Shown here piece after piece: positions 8,715-17,226 of a stretch of 64,000 nt of DNA. The notes under the pieces were generated by a model. That model searched no databases and had not been told where the DNA came from. It saw only the letters and a list, made by a program, of their open reading frames with translations. The stretch is taken from positions 3,863,304 to 3,927,303 of the forward strand of contig KB906767.1 of assembly GCA_000381625.1 (NCBI GenBank), in the 5' to 3' direction. Position 1 is the first letter of the stretch, and every line of letters starts with the position of its first letter. This DNA is from Bryobacterales bacterium KBS 96 (lineage in GTDB: Bacteria > Acidobacteriota > Terriglobia > Bryobacterales > Bryobacteraceae). Made by a program: the position numbers and the translations under genes.

Positions 8715-9866
8715 ATGCGTTCCATTTTCACCTCTGAATCCGTAACGGAAGGCCATCCGGATAAACTCGCCGACCAGGTTTCCGACTCAGTTCTCGACGC
8801 GGTTCTCGCGAACGATCCGACTGGCCGCGTTGCCTGTGAAGTCCTTGTGACAACCGGCATCTGTGTAGTGGCCGGAGAAATCACAACCACCACCTATGTC
8901 GACGTCCCCAAAGTAGCGCGCGAGGTTATCGAGGACATTGGCTACACGAACGCCGCATTCGGCTACGATTGCAAAACCTGCGGCGTCCTGAACACGATTC
9001 AGTCGCAATCGCCCGACATCGCCATGGGCGTCGACACGGGCGGCGCAGGCGACCAGGGGATGATGTTCGGATATGCCTGCGATGAGACGCCCGAACTGAT
9101 GCCCATGCCGATCATGATGGCGCACAAGCTGGTGCGCCGGCTGAGCGAGGCGCGCCGTGCGGGCACGCTTCCCTATCTGCGGCCCGACGGCAAAAGCCAG
9201 GTCAGCATCGAATACGTCGACGGGAAGCCGAAACGCATTGACGCGGTCGTGATCTCGACCCAGCACGGTGACGATGTGAGCACGGAACAACTGCGCGCCG
9301 ACGTCAAAAAGCACATCATCGATAGCATCCTGCCGAAGGACATGCTCGATTCCGGCACCAAATATCACATCAACCCGACCGGGCGGTTCGTAATCGGCGG
9401 CCCGCATGGGGATACCGGCCTTACGGGGCGAAAAATTATTGTCGATACTTATGGCGGCATGGGTCGCCACGGTGGCGGCGCCTTCTCCGGTAAAGATCCT
9501 ACGAAGGTAGACCGCTCGGCCTGCTATATGGCTCGTTACGTCGCGAAGAATATTGTTGCGGCCGGCCTGGCCTCGCGCTGTGAAGTGCAGCTTGCTTATG
9601 CCATCGGCGTGGCAGAGCCTGTCTCCATCCACGTGAACACATACGGGACGGGCAAAATCGACGATGATCGGGTCGTCGAGCTGATCCGTGAAAATTTCCG
9701 CCTCACGCCGAAGAGCATCATTGAGCAACTGAATCTCCGCCGGCCGATCTATCGCAAGACCGCCGCATTCGGCCATTTCGGACGCACGGAAGATACCTTT
9801 AGCTGGGAGAAGGCCGACAAAGCCGAGGCTCTTCGCGAGGGCGCGCAACTGGCCGCAACCGTCTAG
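8715..9866 (+). CDS. metK: S-adenosylmethionine synthetase
   Basis: Makes SAM from methionine and ATP. 383 residues, the usual length, with the N-terminal GHPDK motif (13-17), GAGDQG near 110 and the glycine-rich [15 protein letters not shown] loop near 255. AAGGAG lies about 14 bases upstream of the ATG, a little far. I looked for a SAM riboswitch in the 187 bases upstream and could not recognise one. A strong inverted repeat follows the stop. Confidence 0.98.
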   Translation: MRSIFTSESVTEGHPDKLADQVSDSVLDAVLANDPTGRVACEVLVTTGICVVAGEITTTTYVDVPKVAREVIEDIGYTNAAFGYDCKTCGVLNTIQSQSPDIAMGVDTGGAGDQGMMFGYACDETPELMPMPIMMAHKLVRRLSEARRAGTLPYLRPDGKSQVSIEYVDGKPKRIDAVVISTQHGDDVSTEQLRADVKKHIIDSILPKDMLDSGTKYHINPTGRFVIGGPHGDTGLTGRKIIVDTYGGMGRHGGGAFSGKDPTKVDRSACYMARYVAKNIVAAGLASRCEVQLAYAIGVAEPVSIHVNTYGTGKIDDDRVVELIRENFRLTPKSIIEQLNLRRPIYRKTAAFGHFGRTEDTFSWEKADKAEALREGAQLAATV

Positions 9867-9894
9867 GGCGGCTGGGCCCATCCGCTGGAATTGG

Positions 9895-9944
9895 AGGCCA
9901 CGATCCGAGGAGCGGCCGCGAGCCCGCGCTTCCGATCGTGGCCT
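9895..9944 (+). terminator. Terminator-like inverted repeat after metK
   Basis: AGGCCACGATC (9895-9905) and GATCGTGGCCT (9934-9944) form a perfect 11-bp stem around a 28-base GC-rich spacer that can itself fold; GTTTTG follows. It lies 29 bases after the metK stop and about 60 bases before tig, so it probably separates the two transcripts. Confidence 0.6.
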
Positions 9945-10004
9945 GTTTTGCGTAATATCGCCGTCAACCCGACGGTGCAAACTAGAAGATAGGTAACTTA
10001 CATC

Positions 10005-11264
10005 GTGTCAACTGCTACCGACTGCAAACGCTCCCTCGAGATCGAAATTCCAGTGGAGGAAGTCGAGACCGCCCAGGACCGCGTCACGCAAAGCCTGAAA
10101 CAGCGTGTTCGGCTCCCGGGCTTCCGTCCCGGCAAAGCTCCGGTCAGTCTTATCAAATCGCGCTTCGAATCCGAGATCCGGAGTGAAGTGATCGAGTCGC
10201 TTGTCCCCGCCGCCTTCCGCAAGCAGGTGGACAAGGAAGAACTGAAAGTGGTCGGCACTCCCGATATCAGCGACCTTCACTTCGAAGCCGGCGAGCCGAT
10301 CCGTTTCAAAGCCGAGTTCGAAGTCGCTCCCGAGGTCGAGGTTGGCGAATACCGCGGCCTTCCGGTCAAATATGCCGAGCCGACTGTCTCCGAAGAAGAA
10401 GTGGATCAGCGGCTGGAATCCATGCGCGAGAGCAAGGCCGATTACGTGAATGTAGATCCACGACCGATCGAAACCGGCGATCACGTTTTGGCGCACTTGC
10501 GCTCGGTGTCGGGCCTCGATGAGCCGGTGGATCAGGACAGCCTTCAAATCGAGGTGGGCGGCGCCGATACTCTGCAGGCGTTCACCGATCATCTTATCGG
10601 CGCTCAGCCCGATGAAACAAAAGAGTTCGACATCACCTATCCGGAGGACTACGGTTCGGAGAAGCTCGCCGGGAAGACAGTTCAGTTTCAGTTGACGCCG
10701 AAAGTGATTCGCAGGAAAGAATTGCCTGTTCTCGACGATGAGTTCGCCCGCGATTTGGGCGATTATCAGACGCTTACGGAGTTGAGGGACGCGGTGCACA
10801 AGACCATCTTTCGTGAAAAGCAGGCCGCCGCCCAGCACGCCGCGAAAGAAGAGTTGATCGACCGGCTTGTCGAATCACACGATTTCCCCATACCTGAGGC
10901 TTACGTCGATTATCAGATTGAGAACCAGACTCGTGCGAGGCTGCGTGAGATCACTGGCCAAGATGTCGACCTGTCCAAACTAAACCTGAATTGGAAAGAC
11001 ATTAAAGAAAAGCAGCGCGATAAGGCCGTCCGGAGCGTGAAGGCCGCGCTGCTGCTCGATCGGATCGCCGAGCGAGAAAGCATCCATGCGACCAATGACG
11101 AAGTCGATCACGAATTACAGCACATCGCGCGGCATGAGCGCGAGCCCGTTCCGGCGGTGCGCAACCGGCTTGAAAAGCAAGGCGCGCTAGGCCGGATTGC
11201 CGACAATATTCGCACGGAAAAAACGCTGAATTTCCTGTTGGAACAGGCCAAAAAGGAAGCGTAA
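10005..11264 (+). CDS. tig: Trigger factor (ribosome-associated chaperone / prolyl isomerase)
   Basis: Binds ribosomal protein uL23 at the exit tunnel and shields nascent chains. 419 residues with the ribosome-docking signature GFRPGKAP at 39-46, a middle PPIase-type domain (about 150-240) and a helical C-terminal chaperone domain. GTG 10005 is the start that gives the family N-terminus (STATDCKRSLEIEIP). Unlike many bacteria, clpP and clpX do not follow. Confidence 0.97.
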   Translation: MSTATDCKRSLEIEIPVEEVETAQDRVTQSLKQRVRLPGFRPGKAPVSLIKSRFESEIRSEVIESLVPAAFRKQVDKEELKVVGTPDISDLHFEAGEPIRFKAEFEVAPEVEVGEYRGLPVKYAEPTVSEEEVDQRLESMRESKADYVNVDPRPIETGDHVLAHLRSVSGLDEPVDQDSLQIEVGGADTLQAFTDHLIGAQPDETKEFDITYPEDYGSEKLAGKTVQFQLTPKVIRRKELPVLDDEFARDLGDYQTLTELRDAVHKTIFREKQAAAQHAAKEELIDRLVESHDFPIPEAYVDYQIENQTRARLREITGQDVDLSKLNLNWKDIKEKQRDKAVRSVKAALLLDRIAERESIHATNDEVDHELQHIARHEREPVPAVRNRLEKQGALGRIADNIRTEKTLNFLLEQAKKEA

Positions 11265-11288
11265 GAGGGCGCTGAGCACCGGGCATTA

Positions 11289-11379
11289 TGTGGCGTACGC
11301 TTCAGCGTGCCGCGGTGAACTTCAGTTCACCGGTAGCGGCCAGTGAACTGCCCGCCGACACGATAAATCGTGCGCCACA
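11289..11379. repeat. Structured intergenic element that can fold as a cloverleaf of four hairpins
   Basis: Outer arms TGTGGCG (11289-11295) and CGCCACA (11373-11379) enclose, in order, ACGC-TTCA-GCGT (11297-11308), CGGTGAAC-TTCA-GTTCACCG (11313-11332), a CGGC/GCCG stem topped by CAG-TGAA-CTG (11337-11357) and CACGAT-AA-ATCGTG (11359-11372). Two loops are TTCA and a third is TGAA, their complement. It lies between the stops of convergent tig and ald. I believe similar elements are dispersed in Solibacter-type genomes, but that is from memory. Confidence 0.6.
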
Positions 11380-11411
11380 AGGCTACGGAGCCAACCATAG
11401 AGACTCACGCA

Positions 11412-12524
11412 TTACAGTACAGCGTTTAGTGTCCGCCATGGTTTCCCCTGCGATTCGGCCACACCGGCGTAGGTGATCGTTCCCTGGTAGGTGTTCACGC
11501 CTTCCGCAATCGCCTGGTTGTCCCCGCAAGCCCGCTCCAGTCCTTTGTTAGCAAGAGCGAATAGGTAGGGAGCCGTCGCATTCGTCAACGCGAACGTTGA
11601 AGTGTGCGGCACCGCCGCGGGCATGTTCGATACGCAATAGTGCAGCACGCCATCGACGTAGTAAATCGGATCGGTGTGCGTCGTGGCGTGAGAGGTCTCA
11701 AAGCAGCCGCCCTGATCGATGGCGACATCCACCACAACCGCGCCTTTGCGCATGGACGCGATCATGTCGCGCCGCACCAGTTTCGGCGCGGAGGCGCCGG
11801 GAATCAGCACCGCGCCGATGACCAGGTCCGCCGTGCGAACCGCCTCGCGAATCGTGTATGTGTTCGAAGCGAGCGTCAGAACAGCACTCGAATAGATGTC
11901 GTCGAGCTCGCGAAGCCGGTTGATATTCCGGTCGATTACCGTGACGTTCGCGCCCAGGCCGCACGCCATTTTGATGGCGTTGTGCCCGACAGTGCCGCCG
12001 CCGATCACCGCGACATTTGCCGGCGCCACGCCCGGCACCCCGCCGATCAGAATGCCACGCCCCCCATTCGGCTTTTCAAGATACTGTGCTCCGACTTGCA
12101 CGGCCATACGCCCGGCGACTTCGCTCATCGGAGTCAGCAGCGGCAGCGAGTTGTCCTCCTCGCGAATGGTTTCGTACGCGACTGCATTCACGCCGGCGCC
12201 GACCAGCGCATCGGTCAGCTCAGGCAGGGGAGCGAGGTGGAGATACGTGAACAACGTGAGCCCAGCGCGGAAAAATCGATATTCGGACGGCTGCGGCTCC
12301 TTTACCTTCACGACAAGATCCGACTTAGCCCATACGCCCTCGGCTCCGGTCACAATGCTCGCGCCCGCCTCTTCATATTCGTCGTCCGGGATCGAACTGC
12401 CCGCGCCGGCATCCGCCTCCACCAGGACCTCGTGGCCGTGTTCACGCAGAGTAGTGACCATGCTCGGAACACAGCCAACACGGGTCTCATGGTCCTTGAT
12501 TTCCCGAGGAACCCCTATGGTCAT
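11412..12524 (-). CDS. ald: Alanine dehydrogenase
   Basis: NAD-dependent oxidative deamination of L-alanine to pyruvate and ammonia, or the reverse. 370 residues, full length. Begins with the family signature IGVPREIKDHETRVGCVPS; the substrate-binding KVKEPQPSEY, the Rossmann motif AVIGGGTVGHNA near residue 170-180 and the C-terminal NMPAAVPHTSTFALTNATAP block are all present. Monocistronic as far as can be seen, convergent with tig. Confidence 0.97.
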   Translation of the reverse strand: MTIGVPREIKDHETRVGCVPSMVTTLREHGHEVLVEADAGAGSSIPDDEYEEAGASIVTGAEGVWAKSDLVVKVKEPQPSEYRFFRAGLTLFTYLHLAPLPELTDALVGAGVNAVAYETIREEDNSLPLLTPMSEVAGRMAVQVGAQYLEKPNGGRGILIGGVPGVAPANVAVIGGGTVGHNAIKMACGLGANVTVIDRNINRLRELDDIYSSAVLTLASNTYTIREAVRTADLVIGAVLIPGASAPKLVRRDMIASMRKGAVVVDVAIDQGGCFETSHATTHTDPIYYVDGVLHYCVSNMPAAVPHTSTFALTNATAPYLFALANKGLERACGDNQAIAEGVNTYQGTITYAGVAESQGKPWRTLNAVL

Positions 12525-12548
12525 GTGATTTGTCCTGTTCTGATGCGA

Positions 12549-13058
12549 TTACCGTTGAGAAACAGAAGCCGAAGGCGGCGCCCCGGCGGGCGGGCTCGAT
12601 TCGGAAGGCGCCCCGGGACTCGGGGACGTGGGGACCACGGGAGTCACCGGAGGTGTTGTTACAGGCTTGATTGAATCGCGCTTTGGGCCCAGGCCAAGCT
12701 GAATCAGCGATAGCGAATTGATCTTGCCGTCGTTCGGCAGATTGTTGTCGGTTTGAAAGCGCTGCAGCGCATTGCTCGAATCCGATCCCCATTTGCCGGT
12801 CACGTCGCCTTTGAAGTACCCCTTATCGGCGAGGGCCTGCTGAATGTCTTTATAGCGTTCGGCGGTGGGCTGCGCTTGATAAGAGGACCGGGCGCGCCGC
12901 CGGCTTCGAGTTGAATGGCGCGTTGCCTTGGTGCTGTGCAAGCTATGGGTCGTAGCTTTGGCTTTGCTCGAATGGCTCGGAGACTTGCTTTTGCTCCGCG
13001 TTGCGGCGGCCGCAAACAGCATGGGAGCGAGCAACAGCGTAGCGAATACCGATTTCAT
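12549..13058 (-). CDS. Exported peptidoglycan-binding-domain protein
   Basis: 169 residues: signal peptide (MKSVFATLLLAPMLFAAAA), a Ser/Arg/Lys-rich low-complexity stretch (about 20-60), one PG_binding_1-type domain (YKDIQQALADKGYFKGDVTG ... ALQRFQTDNNLP), then a Pro/Ser/Thr-rich tail. Likely sits in the periplasm on the cell wall; no catalytic domain. ATG 13058 is chosen because the signal peptide starts there; the frame is open further upstream without family-like sequence. Diverges from the M20 peptidase gene. Confidence 0.85.
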   Translation of the reverse strand: MKSVFATLLLAPMLFAAAATRSKSKSPSHSSKAKATTHSLHSTKATRHSTRSRRRARSSYQAQPTAERYKDIQQALADKGYFKGDVTGKWGSDSSNALQRFQTDNNLPNDGKINSLSLIQLGLGPKRDSIKPVTTPPVTPVVPTSPSPGAPSESSPPAGAPPSASVSQR

Positions 13059-13172
13059 GGTCCCGAACCCCGATTCTATCAGCAGAGGGCGGCGACTCAG
13101 GCCTGCCCAAGGTTCCAGCCCGGAATCGGCTGTCTTGTTTCCGTTTGGCAGGTTATCCTTAGATTTCACGGC

Positions 13173-14468
13173 TTGGCCACGCAAACCAAATCTCTGCTGA
13201 GCCTGGCGCGGCGCGCATCACCTGACGCTCGCCGTATATCCGAACTGGCGGAACAGGCTCCGTTACTTCAGGCGCAGCGGTGGTTTGCGCGCGAACGTCA
13301 CTGGATCAACGAGCAGCACCTTGCCATTTGCCGCATCGCGGCGCCCACGTTTTTCGAGGAGAGGCGTGCGAGCTGGTTTACGGAACGGTTACGCTCGCTC
13401 GGATGGGAGGCGACTCTGGACCGCGCCGGAAACGTGCTCGCCACCTTTCCGGGATCGGCAGGCAGGCCGCTTCTGGCGGTGACGGCCCACCTCGATACGG
13501 TGCTCTCGCCCAATCGTCCGGAGGACATCACGGTTTCACCGGACGGGCGTTTTCACGGCCCGGGTGTATCTGACAATGGCTCCGGTCTGGCTTCGCTTCT
13601 GGCGCTGGCGCGGGTGCTGGCCGAAACGCCCGGCCTCGAAGAACTGGCGTGTTCGGTGCTCATTGTCGCCAATGTGGGCGAGGAAGGCGAAGGCAACCTG
13701 AGCGGCATGCGCTATTTGTGCCGGCAGGGCGCGTGGGCAGAGCGAATTCGCGCTTTCATCGTGCTGGATGGCCCTTCGCTCGACCATATTACGGCGCAAG
13801 CGCTCTCCAGCCGGCGGTTTGAGGTCTCGTTTCACGGGTCCGGCGGGCATAGCTGGAACGACCAGGGGAACGCAAACCCCGTGCATGCGGCGGGACACGC
13901 CATCAGCGCGTTCGCGCAAGGCGCCGAATTGCGGATCGAGGGCGCGGCAGCCCGGTTTGCCTACAATTTCGGCATTATCGAGGGTGGGGCCAGCATCAAC
14001 TCCATTCCCGCCAAGGCTCTGACAAAATTGGATTTGCGCTCGGAAGATCCGGAGTTTCTTCAGGAACTTGCGGCGCTGCTGACGATCTCCGTGGAAAAGG
14101 CGCTCGAATTTGAAAACCACCGGGCGCGCGCCTCGCGAATCACAGGCAAAATCAAGGAACTCGGTTGGCGCCCCGGTGGAAAACTCGCCGCCGGCTCGCC
14201 CCTGCTACGCACCATCCAGGCGGTGGATGCGCATTTGCAGATCCGGGCGCGAGTCAACTGTGCTTCCACCGACGCGAACCTTCCGCTCTCGCTGGGTTTA
14301 CCGGCCGTTTCCATTGGCACGGGCGGGCAAGGCGCCGGCGCACACACGGAGCAGGAATGGTTTCACCCGGACGGACGCGAACTTGGACTCCGAAGGGCTT
14401 TGCTCCTGCTTGCGGCGCTAGCAACCGATCTCGGCCGGGACCTGGCGGCCGAGGATCCCGACGTGTGA
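13173..14468 (+). CDS. M20/M25/M40-family zinc peptidase (carboxypeptidase-like)
   Basis: About 431 residues. Metal-binding motifs are visible: TAHLDTV (His106, Asp108), GVSDNGSG (Asp134) and VGEEGEG (Glu170/171), followed by the lid/dimerisation domain (FHGSGGHSWNDQGN) and a final metal ligand near GAHTEQEW. Probably releases an amino acid from a peptide or acyl-amino acid. TTG 13173 is a tentative start: the frame is open far upstream but overlaps the divergent gene antisense, and similarity only begins near here. The stop overlaps the next start as GTGA. Confidence 0.85.
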   Translation: MATQTKSLLSLARRASPDARRISELAEQAPLLQAQRWFARERHWINEQHLAICRIAAPTFFEERRASWFTERLRSLGWEATLDRAGNVLATFPGSAGRPLLAVTAHLDTVLSPNRPEDITVSPDGRFHGPGVSDNGSGLASLLALARVLAETPGLEELACSVLIVANVGEEGEGNLSGMRYLCRQGAWAERIRAFIVLDGPSLDHITAQALSSRRFEVSFHGSGGHSWNDQGNANPVHAAGHAISAFAQGAELRIEGAAARFAYNFGIIEGGASINSIPAKALTKLDLRSEDPEFLQELAALLTISVEKALEFENHRARASRITGKIKELGWRPGGKLAAGSPLLRTIQAVDAHLQIRARVNCASTDANLPLSLGLPAVSIGTGGQGAGAHTEQEWFHPDGRELGLRRALLLLAALATDLGRDLAAEDPDV

Positions 14469-15433
14469 GCGCCATTACCGCAGAACCCATTCCAGCCCAA
14501 GATGCCCCACCTCGCTGGCGTGCGGATCTGGCGCTGGCTTTCGTCGCACTGCTGTGGGGGAGCACATTTGTCGTCGTCAAGTCGGTTCTAAGCGACATTT
14601 CGACTATTTACTTTCTCGCCATCCGATTCTGGGTCGCCAGCCTGTGTATGGCGCTACTTTTCATAAAGCCGTTCCGCGCCGCGGGCGCGAAGGCGGTGTG
14701 GTCCGGCTTACGAGGTGGCGCAGTAGCGGGTTTGTTCCTCTGGTCCGGCTACATCCTTCAGACATATGGCCTGAAATATACATCCGCTGGTAAATCCGGG
14801 TTTATCACGGGTCTATATATTGTTTTGGTTCCTCTGATCGGGGCGTCCGTCTACAGAAAGTGGCCGCACATTTCGGAGATTATCGGGATACTGATTGCGA
14901 CGGCCGGCATGGGCCTTATGCTCGCTCCGGGCGAAAGCGGTTTCGCTTTCAATATGCGGCAGTTCCGTCTGGATCAGTTCAACTTTGGAGACTTACTGAC
15001 GATTGCCTGCGCTGTTGCATTTGCGGGGCAGCTTGTGGTTCTGGGCTATTATGCGCGCCGGGAGCGGTTCGAAGCGGTCGCGCTGGGGCAGATTCTGTGC
15101 GCGGCGGTGCTGTCGACTGTGGCGCTCTCCGCGGAACCGCCGCGGGTGTCGTGGTCGCCTGGGGTGGTGTTCGCGCTGGCGCTAACCGGCATATTCGCCA
15201 CGGCAATCGCCTTCGCCATCCAGACGTGGGGGCAGCAGTATACAAGCGCCACCCGGACGGCCCTTATCTTCGCGTTGGAGCCCGTGTTTGCACTGGTCAC
15301 GGCGGTAGCTTTCGGCGGCGAGCGGCTTACCGCCGGAGCGGCGGGCGGCGGACTGTTGATTCTCACGGGCATTCTGCTGGTGGAGTTGAAACCCCTGGGA
15401 CGGAGCCGACATCCCATCAGCAGCGCACCTTGA
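14465..15433 (+). CDS. DMT-superfamily transporter with two EamA domains
   Basis: 322 residues, about ten membrane helices in two EamA halves (first from WRADLALAFVALLWGSTFVVVK, second from about residue 165). Such proteins export amino acids or other metabolites from the inner membrane. GTG 14465 overlaps the stop of the M20 peptidase gene by 4 bases, so the peptidase and exporter are co-translated; a link such as export of the released amino acid is plausible but unproved. Confidence 0.9.
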   Translation: MSAITAEPIPAQDAPPRWRADLALAFVALLWGSTFVVVKSVLSDISTIYFLAIRFWVASLCMALLFIKPFRAAGAKAVWSGLRGGAVAGLFLWSGYILQTYGLKYTSAGKSGFITGLYIVLVPLIGASVYRKWPHISEIIGILIATAGMGLMLAPGESGFAFNMRQFRLDQFNFGDLLTIACAVAFAGQLVVLGYYARRERFEAVALGQILCAAVLSTVALSAEPPRVSWSPGVVFALALTGIFATAIAFAIQTWGQQYTSATRTALIFALEPVFALVTAVAFGGERLTAGAAGGGLLILTGILLVELKPLGRSRHPISSAP

Positions 15434-15514
15434 GGAACTAACCCGTAAGTCGCCTATCCCGACAACAATCCCTATACTTAAAGTGTCTGCCGTCCCTGAA
15501 AGGTTGTCTCGTAA

Positions 15515-17110
15515 ATGTCGTCATTTTTCGCAAAAGTCAAGCAGCAAAAGCTGTTGAGCGTCACACTGCTGCTGGCGACGCTGCTGGTTGGAATCCTGAT
15601 CGGAGCTCTTGTCAATACTGGCGTGAACGCGGCAAAGGACGTCACGTCGGCGGCGGCATCCGACGCAACGCCCATCACACTGCCGCAAGCCCAACCCGTC
15701 GGCAACGAGTTCACAAAATTGGCCAAACGCCTGGAACCTTCAGTGGTCTACATACACTCGGATTACCTGGTAAAGCCGGACAAGCAGGCCAAGAAAGCCC
15801 CGGACGATCAGGACGACGATTCGCAGGACCCGCAGGGTATGTTGCGAAAGTTTTTCGGGCAGGGCGACACGGCCAAGCCCTTCCGGCAGGAAGGCAGCGG
15901 AACCGGATTCATCGTCGACAAGAACGGTTACATTCTGACCAACGACCATGTGATCGATAAGGCCGACAGGATTAAGGTGAGGCTAATTAACGACGATACG
16001 GATTATCGAGCGCGCGTGATCGGCATCGATCCCGAAAGCGACCTGGCGGTGCTGAAGATCGACGCAAAACGGTCGCTCCCTCCGGTTCAGATCGGGAACT
16101 CGGATGGAACGGAAGTTGGCGATTGGGCGGTAGCGATCGGAGCGCCGTTCGGACTCCAGGCCACGGTGACGGCAGGCATCGTAAGCGCGACGGGACGGGA
16201 TCTGCCCAGCCTGAGCACGCAGCAGCAGTTTCAGCATTTTATTCAGACGGATGCGGCGATCAATCCCGGCAATAGCGGCGGCCCGCTGCTGAACATTCGC
16301 GGCGAAGTGATCGGTGTAAACACGATGATTGCGACACGGAGCGGCGCCTATGAGGGGATCGGGTTCGCCATGCCGTCGAACATGGCGGTTCGCGTTTATA
16401 ACGACATCATCCGCTACGGGCGCGTGGTTCGCGGGTCCATCGGCGTGAGCTGGCGGCCGCAAGAAAACAAGGACACACTACTGGCATTCGGCCTGGATCA
16501 CGGCGTGATTGTCGAGTCGGCGCCGGTCGACAAGCCAGCCGGCAAAGCGGGCATAAAAGAAGACGACGTGATTCTGGCGCTGAACGATAAACCGGTGCAA
16601 GACGGCAACGATCTGGTGGGGCGCGTCGCCGATATGCCGATCGGCGCCACGGCGCTGCTGACTGTCGATCGCGGCGGCCAGCGCATGGACTTCAAGGTGC
16701 CGATCGCCGAACGCTCGGAGGTTTGGAAGAACCAGCGGCAGTTCTCGGAACTCCAGAAGAAAGAGCCGGCTGCGCCAGAAACCAAATCGTCCGCTCAAGC
16801 CAAATTTGGAATCGGCATCAACCGCCTGACGGAAGGCGACCGGCAGAGAATGCAGATCGAAAAAGATTCCGGCGTACGCGTCGCCAGTGTCGATCCAGGC
16901 TCGTTTGCCGACGACATCGGGCTGCAGGAAGGCGATATCATTCTGACGATCAACCGTCAGAGCGTGACTTCGCCGGAAGACGTTCTGAAGATCCAGCACA
17001 CGTTGAAAGCCGGCCAGCCGGTCGCGTTCCGCGTCCTGCGAAATTTCAATTTCGGTGGGCAGAAGCAATCGCAACGCATTTACGTGTCGGGGAAGCTGCC
17101 GTCGGAATAA
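15515..17110 (+). CDS. degP: DegP/HtrA (Do-family) periplasmic serine protease
   Basis: 531 residues: an N-terminal hydrophobic segment (LLSVTLLLATLLVGILIGALV) that anchors or exports, a trypsin-like domain with complete triad His145 (TNDHVID), Asp176 (PESDLAVLK) and Ser254 (GNSGGPLL), then two PDZ domains (about 310-400 and 430-525). Degrades or refolds damaged envelope proteins. The first residues after the helix are Asp/Lys-rich. A long palindrome follows the stop. Confidence 0.95.
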   Translation: MSSFFAKVKQQKLLSVTLLLATLLVGILIGALVNTGVNAAKDVTSAAASDATPITLPQAQPVGNEFTKLAKRLEPSVVYIHSDYLVKPDKQAKKAPDDQDDDSQDPQGMLRKFFGQGDTAKPFRQEGSGTGFIVDKNGYILTNDHVIDKADRIKVRLINDDTDYRARVIGIDPESDLAVLKIDAKRSLPPVQIGNSDGTEVGDWAVAIGAPFGLQATVTAGIVSATGRDLPSLSTQQQFQHFIQTDAAINPGNSGGPLLNIRGEVIGVNTMIATRSGAYEGIGFAMPSNMAVRVYNDIIRYGRVVRGSIGVSWRPQENKDTLLAFGLDHGVIVESAPVDKPAGKAGIKEDDVILALNDKPVQDGNDLVGRVADMPIGATALLTVDRGGQRMDFKVPIAERSEVWKNQRQFSELQKKEPAAPETKSSAQAKFGIGINRLTEGDRQRMQIEKDSGVRVASVDPGSFADDIGLQEGDIILTINRQSVTSPEDVLKIQHTLKAGQPVAFRVLRNFNFGGQKQSQRIYVSGKLPSE

Positions 17111-17127
17111 GAGCGATCATTTGAAGC

Positions 17128-17189
17128 GGGCGAGGCATACATGCCTCGCCCCTACAACGGACTACGAATCTGCGGATTTTGTTGTAGGG
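17128..17189. repeat. Double palindromic intergenic repeat of the GGGCGAGGCAT type
   Basis: GGGCGAGGCAT (17128-17138) pairs with ATGCCTCGCCC (17141-17151) across two bases, and CCCTACAAC (17150-17158) pairs with GTTGTAGGG (17181-17189). Two nested or alternative hairpins therefore lie just after degP and before the convergent operon end; they may also end transcription. A related palindrome occurs at 29342-29361. Confidence 0.6.
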
Positions 17190-17226
17190 TCCGGGCATGT
17201 CCGCCACGCGGCGAGTGCGCGCCATT

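Noticed and set aside
8787-9980. 397-codon frame antisense to metK
   Set aside because: Mirror of the strongly biased codons of metK; composition (Arg/His/Asp-rich) and lack of motifs mark it as an artefact.
11604-12674. 356-codon frame antisense to ald
   Set aside because: Same reason: it covers the ald coding strand and has no protein signature.
12915-13172. Upstream extension of the M20 peptidase reading frame
   Set aside because: It overlaps the divergent peptidoglycan-binding gene including its signal peptide and looks unlike the peptidase family.
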